From Burkholderiales bacterium 67-32 (lineage in GTDB: Bacteria; Pseudomonadota; Gammaproteobacteria; Burkholderiales; Burkholderiaceae_B), in contig MKUP01000008.1 of assembly GCA_001898625.1 (NCBI GenBank), positions 62,001 through 126,000 on the forward strand: DNA of 64,000 nucleotides. Reading direction: 5' to 3'. Within the stretch, counting starts at the first letter, position 1. Every line of letters starts with the position of its first letter. The position numbers were made by a program, and so were the translations under genes. Shown here in pieces: positions 11,539 to 20,936 of this stretch. The notes beneath the pieces were generated by a model that searched no databases, was not told the origin of the DNA, and saw nothing but the letters and a program-made list of their open reading frames with translations.

Positions 11539-12618
11539 ATGGAATACCGCTCGCTGGGCCGGTCCGGCCTGAAGGTGCCGGTGCTGAGCTTCGGCGCCGG
11601 CACCTTCGGCGGCTCCGGCCCCTTGTTCGGCGCCTGGGGGAATACCGGCGTCGACGAAGCCCGCCGCCTGGTCGACATCTGCCTAGGGGCAGGCGTCAAT
11701 CTGTTCGACACCGCCGACGTCTATTCGAACGGCGCTTCGGAGGAAGTGCTGGGCGCAGCGATCAAGGGGAGGCGCGGACAGGTGCTGATCTCCACCAAGA
11801 CCGGCCTGCCCATGGGGGACGGCCCCAACGATGCGGGCACCTCGCGGCGGCGGCTGGTGGCGTCGGTCGACGCCGCGCTGAGCCGCCTCGACACCGATTA
11901 CATCGACCTGCTGCAGCTCCATGCCTTCGATGCCGGCACGCCCGTCGAGGAGGTCATGTCGACCCTGGATGATCTCGTCCGGGCGGGGAAGCTTCGCTAC
12001 ATCGGCGTCTCCAATTTCGCCGGCTGGCAGATCATGAAATCGCTGGCTGCCGCCGACCGGCATGGCTGGTCGCGCTACGTGGCCAACCAGGTCTACTACT
12101 CCCTGGTCGGCCGCGACTATGAATGGGACCTGATGCCGCTCGGGGTGGACCAGGGGCTCGGCGCCCTGGTGTGGAGCCCGCTCGGCTGGGGCCGGCTGAC
12201 GGGCAAGATCCGGCGCGGCGCGCCCATGCCAGCCGGCAGCCGCCTGCACGAGACGGCCAGCTTTGGTCCGCCGGTGGAGGACGAACATCTTTATCGTGTC
12301 GTCGATGCGCTGGACGAGGTGGCCGAGGAAACCGGCCGGACCATTCCGCAGGTCGCGCTCAACTGGCTGCTGCGGCGGCCCACCGTCTCGTCGGTCATCC
12401 TGGGGGCGCGCAACGAGGAACAACTGCGCCAGAATCTCGGCGCGGTGGGCTGGTCGCTGACCGTCGAGCAGGTCGCGCGGCTCGATGCTGCAAGCGCCGT
12501 CACCGCGCCCTATCCCCATTTTCCCTATCGGCGACAAGAGGGGTTCGCGCGGCTGAATCCGCCGGTGGAAGCGGCGTATCTAGGCGACCGAGCCGCCGCA
12601 GGCGAAATGCGGCCGTAG
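11539..12618 (+). CDS. Aldo/keto reductase
   Basis: A 359-residue NADPH-dependent oxidoreductase of the AKR superfamily (YajO/Kv-beta-like). The catalytic tetrad is readable: D57 and Y62 in FDTADVYSNG, K87 in STKTG and H128 in LQLHAF. The nucleotide-binding segment near the C terminus is SVILGARNEEQLRQNL. The ATG at 11539 follows an AAGGAA Shine-Dalgarno; the longer frame upstream lacks family similarity. It is transcribed away from the LysR gene. Its last 39 bases overlap antisense with the 3' end of the AraC gene. The substrate is unknown. Confidence 0.9.
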   Translation: MEYRSLGRSGLKVPVLSFGAGTFGGSGPLFGAWGNTGVDEARRLVDICLGAGVNLFDTADVYSNGASEEVLGAAIKGRRGQVLISTKTGLPMGDGPNDAGTSRRRLVASVDAALSRLDTDYIDLLQLHAFDAGTPVEEVMSTLDDLVRAGKLRYIGVSNFAGWQIMKSLAAADRHGWSRYVANQVYYSLVGRDYEWDLMPLGVDQGLGALVWSPLGWGRLTGKIRRGAPMPAGSRLHETASFGPPVEDEHLYRVVDALDEVAEETGRTIPQVALNWLLRRPTVSSVILGARNEEQLRQNLGAVGWSLTVEQVARLDAASAVTAPYPHFPYRRQEGFARLNPPVEAAYLGDRAAAGEMRP

Positions 12619-13497
12619 CGACGGCGGCATGCCCTGCACCCGGCGCCGGTACTCCGACGGCGTCCAGCCCGTGTTGCTCTTCATGAAGCGCGTGAAGTGG
12701 GGCGGAGCGCTGAAACCCAGGTCGTAGGTGATCTCGAAGATGCTTTTCGCTTCTCCGGCCAGCAGTGCGAAGGCGGCGTCCAGGCGCCGCATGTTGTAGT
12801 AGGCACGGGGCGTCATCCGCGTCGCCCGCCGGAACAGGGTGTAGAAGTAGCGCTCGGACACGCCATAGGTGTCCGCGCCGCGCCGGAACGCGGCGAAATC
12901 CTCCAGGTCGCGCAACTGGCCGGCGCGGGCATCGCGGCCCACGCGTTCTTCCAGGCTGTTGGCCTGGACTGCCGTGCCGGGGGTAGGCTGGCGCATCCGG
13001 TTTTCCAGCGAACGGGCCATGGCCGCCTGGTACAGGGTCCGGACGCCCTGCGACACCGTTCGCGGGTCGGGGCCGGCACGGAACAGTTCCGCCACCAGTT
13101 GCATGGCGTCGGCGCGCAGCGGGCCGGGCAGGGTGATCATGTCGACCGGACCGTCGTCCCCCGCATGGGCGACGGGCCCGGCGCTGTCGTTCAACAGCGG
13201 CGAGGCCTTGATCAGGATGGACCCGACCTGGCTCGGATGCCGTGCGTGTCCTGGCGCGGGCGGGATGGCATAGGTCTGCCGGGGGTGGATGACCAGCGCG
13301 CGGAACGGGTCCAGGCGGTGCGAGCCGCCATTCAGGCGGACCGGCAAGGGGTCCTGGTGCATGTTCACCAGCACCTGTACGCAGTCGCGGGCGTGGTCCG
13401 CCAGTTCGACGCCCGCCGCCATGATCGAGACCCGGCCGTAGTCCCCGCCGCAATAGCAGAGGTGGGGCGAATCGCGGGCGTCAGTTGGGGTCGACAA
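12580..13497 (-). CDS. AraC-family transcriptional regulator (TTG start inside the upstream Bug gene)
   Basis: A ~305-residue regulator with an N-terminal cupin-like sensing half and a C-terminal double HTH. The second HTH reads SIFEITYDLGFSAPPHFTRF followed by GWTPSEYRRR. The start is TTG 13497, preceded by AAGGAG at optimal spacing; this puts its first codons within the 3' end of the Bug gene (17-nt overlap), so translation is probably coupled. The in-frame ATG at 13422 would delete the GGDYGRVSI segment, which looks like part of the cupin domain. Its 3' end overlaps the convergent aldo/keto reductase by 39 nt. Confidence 0.85.
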   Translation of the reverse strand: MSTPTDARDSPHLCYCGGDYGRVSIMAAGVELADHARDCVQVLVNMHQDPLPVRLNGGSHRLDPFRALVIHPRQTYAIPPAPGHARHPSQVGSILIKASPLLNDSAGPVAHAGDDGPVDMITLPGPLRADAMQLVAELFRAGPDPRTVSQGVRTLYQAAMARSLENRMRQPTPGTAVQANSLEERVGRDARAGQLRDLEDFAAFRRGADTYGVSERYFYTLFRRATRMTPRAYYNMRRLDAAFALLAGEAKSIFEITYDLGFSAPPHFTRFMKSNTGWTPSEYRRRVQGMPPSLRPHFACGGSVA

Positions 13498-14467
13498 TAT
13501 TTTTCTCCTTCGCCACTTTCGACCACAGCGTCTTCTCGGTCTGCACGACGTGTTCGAGATGGGTCCGCCGCGTGTCCGGGACTTCGGCGCCCCACGAGGC
13601 GACGAGCTTGCGTACGTCGTCGTTGCCCGCGGCGGCGGTGATCTGCGAGGACAGCGCATCCAGTATATCGGCGGGCAGGCCGGCCGGGCCGAACAGCGCG
13701 ATCCAGGACGAGATGGCGGGCACGCCGCGCAGCTTCTTCTCGGTCAGCGTCGGCACCGCCGGCAGTTCCGGGCTGCGCGCCGCGGTGCTGACCGCCAGCG
13801 CGTCCAGCTTGCCGATCCTGATCTGCGGCAGCGCCGTCACCAGCGAAATGATGGCGATGTCCACATCGCCCGCCAGCAGGGCCTGCAACTGGCGCGCGCC
13901 CGATGCGTAGGGGATGTGGACCATGTCGATGCCGGCCGAGGTCTTGATCATCTCGCCCAGGAAATGCATGCCCGAGCCTACGCCGGGCGAGGCGTAGTTG
14001 AGTTTTTTCCGGCTGTCGCGGGCGCCTTCCAGGAACTTGTCGAAGTCCGCGTAGACGCCGGCGCGCGAGACGATGACGTAAGGCGTGGCGACCAGTTGCG
14101 CGATGGGTTGCAGGTCGGTGCCCGGGTCGACGTTGCCTGGACGCAGTGCCCACGAGGTCGTCACCGACGTGCCCGTGGCCAGCAGCGTGTAGCCGTCGCG
14201 GGCGGCGTTCTTCACGTGGCGCGCCGCGACTTCGCCGCCCGCGCCCTGCTGGATCTCGACCACGACGGGTTGCTTCAGGCGTTCCGACAGTTCCTTGGCG
14301 AACAGGCGGGTGGAGTTGGCGGGGAAGCCGTCGCTCCAGGCCATGACCACCTTGATGGGGCGGTTGGGATAGGGCTGGGCGCCGGCCGGCTGGGGCAGCC
14401 ATAGCGCAAGCAGGGCGGCGGCCACCCAGGCGTGGGGGCGGGTCTGGAGAAGGCGGAGCGGCACCAC
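13481..14467 (-). CDS. Bug/TctC-family periplasmic solute receptor
   Basis: A 328-residue tripartite-tricarboxylate-type binding protein with a signal peptide (WVAAALLALWLPQPAGA). Family segments include QPVVVEIQQGAGGEVAA, RDGYTLLATGTS and VHIPYASGARQLQALLAGDV. It is divergent from most relatives: the ligand-loop motif usually read as PxxAGGxxD is AWSDGFPAN here, so the usual Asp is missing and ligand chemistry may differ. The start is GTG 14467 (a second GTG follows directly) behind AGGAG. It forms an operon with the AraC gene. No TctA/TctB genes are nearby. Confidence 0.87.
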   Translation of the reverse strand: MVPLRLLQTRPHAWVAAALLALWLPQPAGAQPYPNRPIKVVMAWSDGFPANSTRLFAKELSERLKQPVVVEIQQGAGGEVAARHVKNAARDGYTLLATGTSVTTSWALRPGNVDPGTDLQPIAQLVATPYVIVSRAGVYADFDKFLEGARDSRKKLNYASPGVGSGMHFLGEMIKTSAGIDMVHIPYASGARQLQALLAGDVDIAIISLVTALPQIRIGKLDALAVSTAARSPELPAVPTLTEKKLRGVPAISSWIALFGPAGLPADILDALSSQITAAAGNDDVRKLVASWGAEVPDTRRTHLEHVVQTEKTLWSKVAKEKNIVDPN

Positions 14468-14667
14468 TTGTCGTTGTCTCCTGGCGGTTGATCGGATGGG
14501 CCCGCATAGGGCGATTTCATTCTAGGAGTCGCTGCCGCGGCGGGCTTACCCTGGACTGAACAGGTAGGCAGCATTTACCCCCATTCGTCGTCCGGCCCCG
14601 CTGTTCAGCGGGCGGTAACGCTCCCGGCCAGGCGCTCGCCAACAATGCTCGGGCCGTTTCCAACAAC
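14468..14667. promoter_or_regulatory. Divergent intergenic region between Bug and rhodanese genes
   Basis: These 200 nt separate two divergent units and must hold both promoters. The stretch is GC-moderate. I see no clear -35/-10 pair, no terminator and no strong dyad. Confidence 0.3.
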
Positions 14668-15543
14668 ATGCCAATGACTTTTCCAACTATGGATATGACT
14701 CACGTATCAGCCCGTGGCGGACACGCCGTCGAGCCGGCCTTCGTGCAGGCCGAGGAACTGCTGGCCCGCCCCGTCGATGACAGGCTCTTCGTCGACGTGC
14801 GCCTGGGCGACCCGGACATCGAATACCGCGCCTACCGCGACGGCCACATCTTCGGCGCCGTCCATGGCCAGATCCGCGATTCATTCGCGGCGGAACCCAC
14901 CCCGGCAAGCGGCAACCTGCCGCTGCCCGGCCTTGGGCAACTGGCCGACACCCTGCGGAACTGGGGCGTGCGCCGGGACACCGAAATCGTCGTCTACGGC
15001 CCGACCCCGGCGCTGGCTGCCCGCGGCTGGTGGGTGCTGCGCTGGGCCGGGCTCGCCAACGTATTCGTGCTCGACGGCGGGCTGAAAGCCTGGACCGCCG
15101 CCGGCGGTGCGCTGGCGCGCGGCGACGAACCCCGGCGGCGCCATGTGCCCGAAGCCCTGGCCCTGGTCGGAGGGCATCTGCCGCAGATCGAGGTGGACGA
15201 GGTCGAGCGGCTGCCGGACGGCACCGTGCTGGTCGACGCGCGGGACGAGGCATCCTACCTGGCCGGGCATATTCCCGGCGCCCGGCATCTGGCCGCTTCC
15301 GAGTTCTGGACTCCGACCGGCCGGCTGCGGCCGGCCGGGGAACGCGCGCGGCTGCTGGCCCGGGCCGGCATCGAGCCCGGCGGCGAGGCTGTGGTGTACT
15401 GCGGCGGCGGTGTCCTGTCCGCCCTGGTCGCCATGACCATGGCCGAGGCCGGCATCCGGCCGAGGCTGTACGTCGGATCGTGGTCCGAGTGGAACAAGGA
15501 TCCGGACCGCATGCGCCGCAGCGCGGTGGGGGAGCAGGCATGA
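14668..15543 (+). CDS. Two-domain rhodanese-type sulfurtransferase
   Basis: A 291-residue thiosulfate/3-mercaptopyruvate sulfurtransferase-like protein. The N-terminal inactive rhodanese domain (DRLFVDVRLGDPDIEYRAYR) is followed by a C-terminal catalytic domain (GTVLVDARDEASYLAGHIPG). The active-site loop is YCGGGVLS with Cys245 as persulfide carrier. This loop differs from the CGSGVTA of classical 3-mercaptopyruvate sulfurtransferases, so the donor is uncertain. The exact start is unsure: ATGs at 14668, 14674, 14692 and 14698 all lack a strong Shine-Dalgarno. Its stop overlaps the ATG of the next gene (ATGA), a close coupling to an FAD monooxygenase. Confidence 0.88.
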   Translation: MPMTFPTMDMTHVSARGGHAVEPAFVQAEELLARPVDDRLFVDVRLGDPDIEYRAYRDGHIFGAVHGQIRDSFAAEPTPASGNLPLPGLGQLADTLRNWGVRRDTEIVVYGPTPALAARGWWVLRWAGLANVFVLDGGLKAWTAAGGALARGDEPRRRHVPEALALVGGHLPQIEVDEVERLPDGTVLVDARDEASYLAGHIPGARHLAASEFWTPTGRLRPAGERARLLARAGIEPGGEAVVYCGGGVLSALVAMTMAEAGIRPRLYVGSWSEWNKDPDRMRRSAVGEQA

Positions 15544-17291
15544 GCGCGCCCGTGGTGCAAGTCGATGTCGCCATCTGCGGCGGCGGCCCCGTCGGCCTGG
15601 CGCTGGCCTATCTGCTGGGCAGGGAAGGGCTGCGCGTCGCGCTGTTCGAGAAGCGCCCCAGCACCACCGTGCTGCCCAAGGGCCAGTACGTCCATGCCTC
15701 CACCGCCGAGCTTTACCGGCAATGGGGCGTCTGGGAGTTGCTGGAAGACAAGGGGTGGTCCATTCCTCGTTCCAACGGCCAGGGCTTCTATGTGCGCGTG
15801 GCCCAGGGGCCGGTGGCCGACGTGCGGTCCTCGCTGGGTACCGATGCGGAATACGAACACAAGTGGGCGCAGCTCGCGCCCGTCTATCCGCGCAAGGTCC
15901 CGGCTTCCGACTACGAGGCCGCGCTGCGCCACCAGGCGGCCGCCTGGCAAAGCGTCGCGTTGCACTTCGGCACCCAGGTGGTGGACGTCGAGGACCTGGG
16001 CGGCGGCGTGCGCCTGGCCGTCAAGGAACTCGAGTCGGGCACGCTGCGCGAGGTCGGGGCGCGCTACCTGGTGGCCTGCGACGGCGCGCGCAGCTTCGTG
16101 CGCAACCGCATCGGCCGGGGCGAGGACCACGGGCCGACCTTCGGCAACCAGGTGCTGGCCGAGTTTCGCGCCGACCTGGACGACACCCTGGGCCGCGACG
16201 GTTACTTCCATTCCTTCGTGCTGGACCCGCGCTACGCCGGCTGGTTCGGCAGCAAGCATCCGGACACGGGCCTGTGGCGCTACAGTTTCCGCCACGACGA
16301 GGATCCGCTGCCCGACACCACGGCGCTGCTCGAACGGATACGCGGCGCACTGGGCATGCCCGAGCTGCCCGTCGAGATCGTCCGCGTCTACCGTTTCGAC
16401 TACACCACGGGCCTGCTGCGCAGATGGCGCGAGGGCAACGTCCTGTTCGCGGGCGACGCGGCCCATTGGCATTCTCCCTGGGGCGGCTTTGGCGCCAATA
16501 CCGGCGTGCAGGACGCCAACAACCTCGCCTGGAAGCTGGGCCTGGTGCTGCGAGGCGCCGCGCCCGACACCCTGCTCGACACCTACGAGGTCGAGCGCAA
16601 GGGCAAGGCCCTGGTCACGGTCAAGGCAGCCACCTACAACTCGCTCAACTTCCAGGCCATCGCGGCGGCCATTGCCGTGGGCGAGCCCGGCGTGAGCCTG
16701 CACGGGACCTTCAGCCCGCAAGCCATCGCCTTCCTGCGCGAGTGCGTCGCGCCGCACGGCGACAACAGCGTGCTGCACACCGGTTTCCAGCTCGGCACGG
16801 TCTACGATTCCGCCGCCGTGATCCGCGACGGCGACGAGCCGCCGCGCGCCACCCTGGAGCACTACGAGGAAAGCACCGTGCCCGGCGTGCGCGCGCCCCA
16901 CGTCTGGCTATACGACTCCGCCGGCCGCCGGCTGTCCACCGTCGACCTGTGGGGTACCGCCTTCTCGCTGATCGTGCAGCACGATGCCGAGGCGTGGGCC
17001 CAGGCCGCCCGCGCCGTCGGCCGGGAACTGGGCCTGGCGCTACGCGTCGTGCACGTCGGCGCCGGGGGCCACTACCGGGCCGACGAGCCGAAGTTCGGCC
17101 GGCTGTATCCCGTGGCGGACGGCGGCGCCGTGCTGGTGCGGCCCGACGGATTCGTCGCGCGCCGCCTGCCGGCGCAGGCCGAAGGCGCCGCCGGACCGGT
17201 GCTGCGCGATACCTTTCGGCGCCTGCTGACACTGGGGGCGGGCGTCGAGGCCGCGGCGGGTGCACCCGGGCAAGAGGCCCCCGTCGAGTGA
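15540..17291 (+). CDS. FAD-dependent aromatic hydroxylase (MhpA / phenol hydroxylase class)
   Basis: A 583-residue group A flavoprotein monooxygenase. The three fingerprint motifs are present: GxGxxG as ICGGGPVGLALAYLL near the N terminus, the DG motif VACDGARSFVR, and the GD motif LFAGDAAHWHSPWGGFGANT. The C-terminal ~150 residues (HVWLYDSAGRRLSTVDLWG onward) resemble the thioredoxin-like domain of phenol hydroxylase/MhpA proteins. The expected reaction is NAD(P)H- and O2-dependent ring hydroxylation of an aromatic acid or phenol; the substrate is unknown. It is translationally coupled to the rhodanese gene. No ring-cleavage dioxygenase lies beside it. Confidence 0.88.
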   Translation: MSAPVVQVDVAICGGGPVGLALAYLLGREGLRVALFEKRPSTTVLPKGQYVHASTAELYRQWGVWELLEDKGWSIPRSNGQGFYVRVAQGPVADVRSSLGTDAEYEHKWAQLAPVYPRKVPASDYEAALRHQAAAWQSVALHFGTQVVDVEDLGGGVRLAVKELESGTLREVGARYLVACDGARSFVRNRIGRGEDHGPTFGNQVLAEFRADLDDTLGRDGYFHSFVLDPRYAGWFGSKHPDTGLWRYSFRHDEDPLPDTTALLERIRGALGMPELPVEIVRVYRFDYTTGLLRRWREGNVLFAGDAAHWHSPWGGFGANTGVQDANNLAWKLGLVLRGAAPDTLLDTYEVERKGKALVTVKAATYNSLNFQAIAAAIAVGEPGVSLHGTFSPQAIAFLRECVAPHGDNSVLHTGFQLGTVYDSAAVIRDGDEPPRATLEHYEESTVPGVRAPHVWLYDSAGRRLSTVDLWGTAFSLIVQHDAEAWAQAARAVGRELGLALRVVHVGAGGHYRADEPKFGRLYPVADGGAVLVRPDGFVARRLPAQAEGAAGPVLRDTFRRLLTLGAGVEAAAGAPGQEAPVE

Positions 17292-17308
17292 AGGAGCGCC
17301 GGGGAGGC

Positions 17309-18715
<1,407 letters not shown>

Positions 18716-18733
18716 CATTCGTCGCCTGCTCGA

Positions 18734-18777
18734 TCCTCCGGGTTGCGTTACGGTTGAAAAACCTACATCCCGGAGGA
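18734..18777 (+). promoter_or_regulatory. 5' hairpin that pairs the Shine-Dalgarno of the DUF1328 gene
   Basis: TCCTCCGGG (18734-18742) is exactly complementary to CCCGGAGGA (18769-18777), whose GGAGGA is the Shine-Dalgarno 7 nt before the ATG at 18785. The 26-nt loop itself contains GGTT-GAAA-AACC (18752-18763), a 4-bp stem with a GNRA tetraloop. Any mRNA that begins at or before 18734 could hide its ribosome site. Translational control (for example by temperature or ribosome competition) is inferred. Confidence 0.5.
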
Positions 18778-18784
18778 GCCAGCC

Positions 18785-18961
18785 ATGTTGAAGTGGGCAC
18801 TGATCTTTTTCGTGGTTTCCATCATCGCCGCGCTGTTCGGATTCACAGGCATCGCCGCCGGCGCGGCCGCCATCGCCAAGTTCCTGTTCTTCCTGTTCCT
18901 GATCCTGTTCGTGATCTTCCTGGTGCTGGGGCTCACGGTGTACAAGAAAATCACGGATTAG
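18785..18961 (+). CDS. Small DUF1328 (UPF0391, YtjA-like) membrane protein
   Basis: A 58-residue protein, [20 protein letters not shown] through to KKITD. Two hydrophobic segments (roughly 4-30 and 32-50) leave only short charged ends. It matches the small inner-membrane DUF1328 family by pattern ([20 protein letters not shown], then a Phe/Leu-rich helix). Function is unknown; family members are often stress-induced. The Shine-Dalgarno GGAGGA is excellent but lies in the 3' arm of a perfect 9-bp hairpin. It sits between serS and tRNA-Ser. Confidence 0.85.
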   Translation: MLKWALIFFVVSIIAALFGFTGIAAGAAAIAKFLFFLFLILFVIFLVLGLTVYKKITD

Positions 18962-18968
18962 CGGCGGC

Positions 18969-18998
18969 AAGACACAGCGCGAATTTCTGTGCTATATT
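18969..18998 (+). promoter_or_regulatory. Promoter of tRNA-Ser(CGA)
   Basis: AAGACA (18969-18974), an 18-nt spacer and TATATT (18993-18998) lie ~54 nt before the mature tRNA 5' end. The -10 overlaps nothing else and the DUF1328 stop is just upstream, so it is a reasonable independent tRNA promoter. Confidence 0.45.
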
Positions 18999-19052
18999 TG
19001 CGGGCTGTTGTCTGGTTCCGGCCACGGGCCAGGCAAGCACTGAAAGGTGCAC

Positions 19053-19144
<92 letters not shown>

Positions 19145-19155
19145 TCTTGCAAGAA

Positions 19156-19186
19156 CCCCTTGATTTCATCGATCAAGGGGTTTTTT
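19156..19186 (+). terminator. Rho-independent terminator after tRNA-Ser
   Basis: The stem CCCCTTGAT (19156-19164) / ATCAAGGGG (19172-19180) has a 7-nt loop and is followed by six T residues (19181-19186). It is a textbook intrinsic terminator for + strand transcription. On the minus strand there is no matching T-run, so it does not obviously terminate the UbiD gene, whose stop lies 40 nt away. Confidence 0.92.
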
Positions 19187-19225
19187 GTCGCCACGATCAA
19201 CAGAGTCGTGGCAACCGGCGGATCG

Positions 19226-20779
19226 CTACGAACCAAACCGATACCGCCCCTGATCATCACGCACAATCGCGCGCCGGAAGGCGATATCCTCCAGCCCTCG
19301 GACAAGCTCGCGCCCATCCCTAGTCCCAACCGCCGTCATAAGCTCCGCGAAAAACTTGGGCCCGCTCTCCAGCGCAGCCTCCAGGGAAGCACGGCTGGAA
19401 GCGCCGAACCTCGGGGGATGCGGAACCTCATGCTCGATGGGACGCCTGGTTCCAGGCGCCAGCCATGGCAGCGTCAAGTCGAATCCAGCCTTGTCGGTCG
19501 TTCGCGAACCCTCCAGCGAAGGATCTAGTGGAACGGTCCTCAAGCCGCTTTGGACGACCAGGCCCCTGCTCGCCTGGAAACGCGTCGCCAACGCCCACTC
19601 CATCTGGGCGTCGGAATAGATATCGATGTCCGGGTCGACCACGAACACATTCTTGACATTGCCCAGGCAGCCGAATGCGGCCGCGATGGCATTGCGCGCT
19701 TCGCCCGGCACGCGTTGCTGCAAAGCGATACGGACGTTGAACGATCCTCCCGCCGCGGGGGGCGCGTAGACTGCCCGCACTTCGCGCACGGCGGATTCGA
19801 GCGCTTTCCAGACCAGGACCTCCGTGCGCAGGGAGCAAAGCTGCGCCGTATCCGTGCAGTGCATGCTCGGCCCGCCGATGGAGGCGGTTTGAAAGATGGC
19901 GTCCCGGCGGTGGGTGATCGCGGTCAAATGGAAGAGCGGATTGCGTTTTACCGCTCCGTAGTAACCGAGAAACTCGCCGAAAGGACCTTCGGGTTCCACA
20001 TGGCCGCGCTCGTCGAAATAGCCTTCGAGGATGAACTGGGCATCGGCGGGCACCATCAAATCGTTGGTCACGCACTTGACGACGCCCAAAGGCTGGGCCC
20101 GCAAAGCCGCGATAAGCGCCAGTTCGTCGCCGGGAAAGCGGAGCGTGGCGGCGAGTTGATCGATGGGATGGCTGCCGATGGCGAATGCCACCGGCGTGCG
20201 CTCGCCGCGTTCCGCGCGTGCCATATAGATGGCGCGCAAATCGGAAGGCGCGACCAGATCCACGCCCGCCGACCGGCGGCCGCGCAGCATGAGGCGGCGC
20301 ATGCCCACGTTCGTATGCCCGGCGAAGGGATCGTGGACGAAGTCGACCGACGCCGATATGTACGGCGCGCCGTCGAACTCGTGCTGCAGATGCACCGGCA
20401 AGGCGGTCAAGTCGCATTCGTCGCCGGTCAGCACGACCTCCTGGACCGGGGCGTGCGCGCGCGGCACTTCCACCAGTTCGCCCGGCTTGCGCAGCCGCGA
20501 GAGCACCTCGGACAACACCTTGTCCGCCGTGGTCCCGAAGGCGGCGGCCAGGCGGGCCCGGCTGCCCGCGACGTTGCCGCATAAGGCGAAGCGGCTCCCT
20601 TCGATATTTTCGAAACATACCGCGTGCGGATTGCCCTCCAGGCGGGCGGCGACATCGGCGAGGGCGACAGGCGCGGCATGCCGTTTCAGGTCGTCGCCGG
20701 ACAACGACGCAAGAAAGGTACGCAGGCCGAATCGTTGCAGATCGAGACGGCTCTCTGACCGGGAAAGGGGTGCGTTCAT
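19226..20779 (-). CDS. UbiD-family decarboxylase (prenylated-FMN dependent)
   Basis: A 517-residue UbiD/Fdc-type reversible decarboxylase of unsaturated or aromatic acids. The prFMN/substrate site is recognisable: NVGMRRLM (Arg161/162) and EGPFGEF with Glu264 and Glu269, aligning with the Arg-Glu-Glu triad of fungal Fdc1 (R173, E277, E282). Length is typical. ATG 20779 has an excellent AAGGAGGAGAAC ribosome site. No UbiX prenyltransferase gene is nearby, so the cofactor must come from elsewhere. It is divergent from a Bug receptor, which suggests an imported carboxylic acid substrate. Confidence 0.9.
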   Translation of the reverse strand: MNAPLSRSESRLDLQRFGLRTFLASLSGDDLKRHAAPVALADVAARLEGNPHAVCFENIEGSRFALCGNVAGSRARLAAAFGTTADKVLSEVLSRLRKPGELVEVPRAHAPVQEVVLTGDECDLTALPVHLQHEFDGAPYISASVDFVHDPFAGHTNVGMRRLMLRGRRSAGVDLVAPSDLRAIYMARAERGERTPVAFAIGSHPIDQLAATLRFPGDELALIAALRAQPLGVVKCVTNDLMVPADAQFILEGYFDERGHVEPEGPFGEFLGYYGAVKRNPLFHLTAITHRRDAIFQTASIGGPSMHCTDTAQLCSLRTEVLVWKALESAVREVRAVYAPPAAGGSFNVRIALQQRVPGEARNAIAAAFGCLGNVKNVFVVDPDIDIYSDAQMEWALATRFQASRGLVVQSGLRTVPLDPSLEGSRTTDKAGFDLTLPWLAPGTRRPIEHEVPHPPRFGASSRASLEAALESGPKFFAELMTAVGTRDGRELVRGLEDIAFRRAIVRDDQGRYRFGS

Positions 20780-20807
20780 GGTTCTCCTCCTTGTCGCGAT
20801 GAAGTAT

Positions 20808-20842
20808 TTGTAAATATGCTTTATATAAAATATGCTTATATT
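20808..20842. promoter_or_regulatory. Divergent UbiD/Bug promoter with two direct repeats
   Basis: This very AT-rich strip contains AAATATGCTT at 20812 and again at 20828, direct repeats 16 nt apart. They overlap a + strand promoter candidate TTGTAA (20808-20813), a 17-nt spacer and TATGCT (20831-20836). Tandem repeats over a promoter are typical operator architecture. No regulator gene is adjacent, so the binding protein is unknown. Confidence 0.5.
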
Positions 20843-20936
20843 AATCTCGGCAACAGAGAAACGCCACGACCGTCCGCAGATGGCGGCGTGACCGCGACGC
20901 GCATGAAGCGCCCGCTTTGCCCTAGGAGGAGACGAT

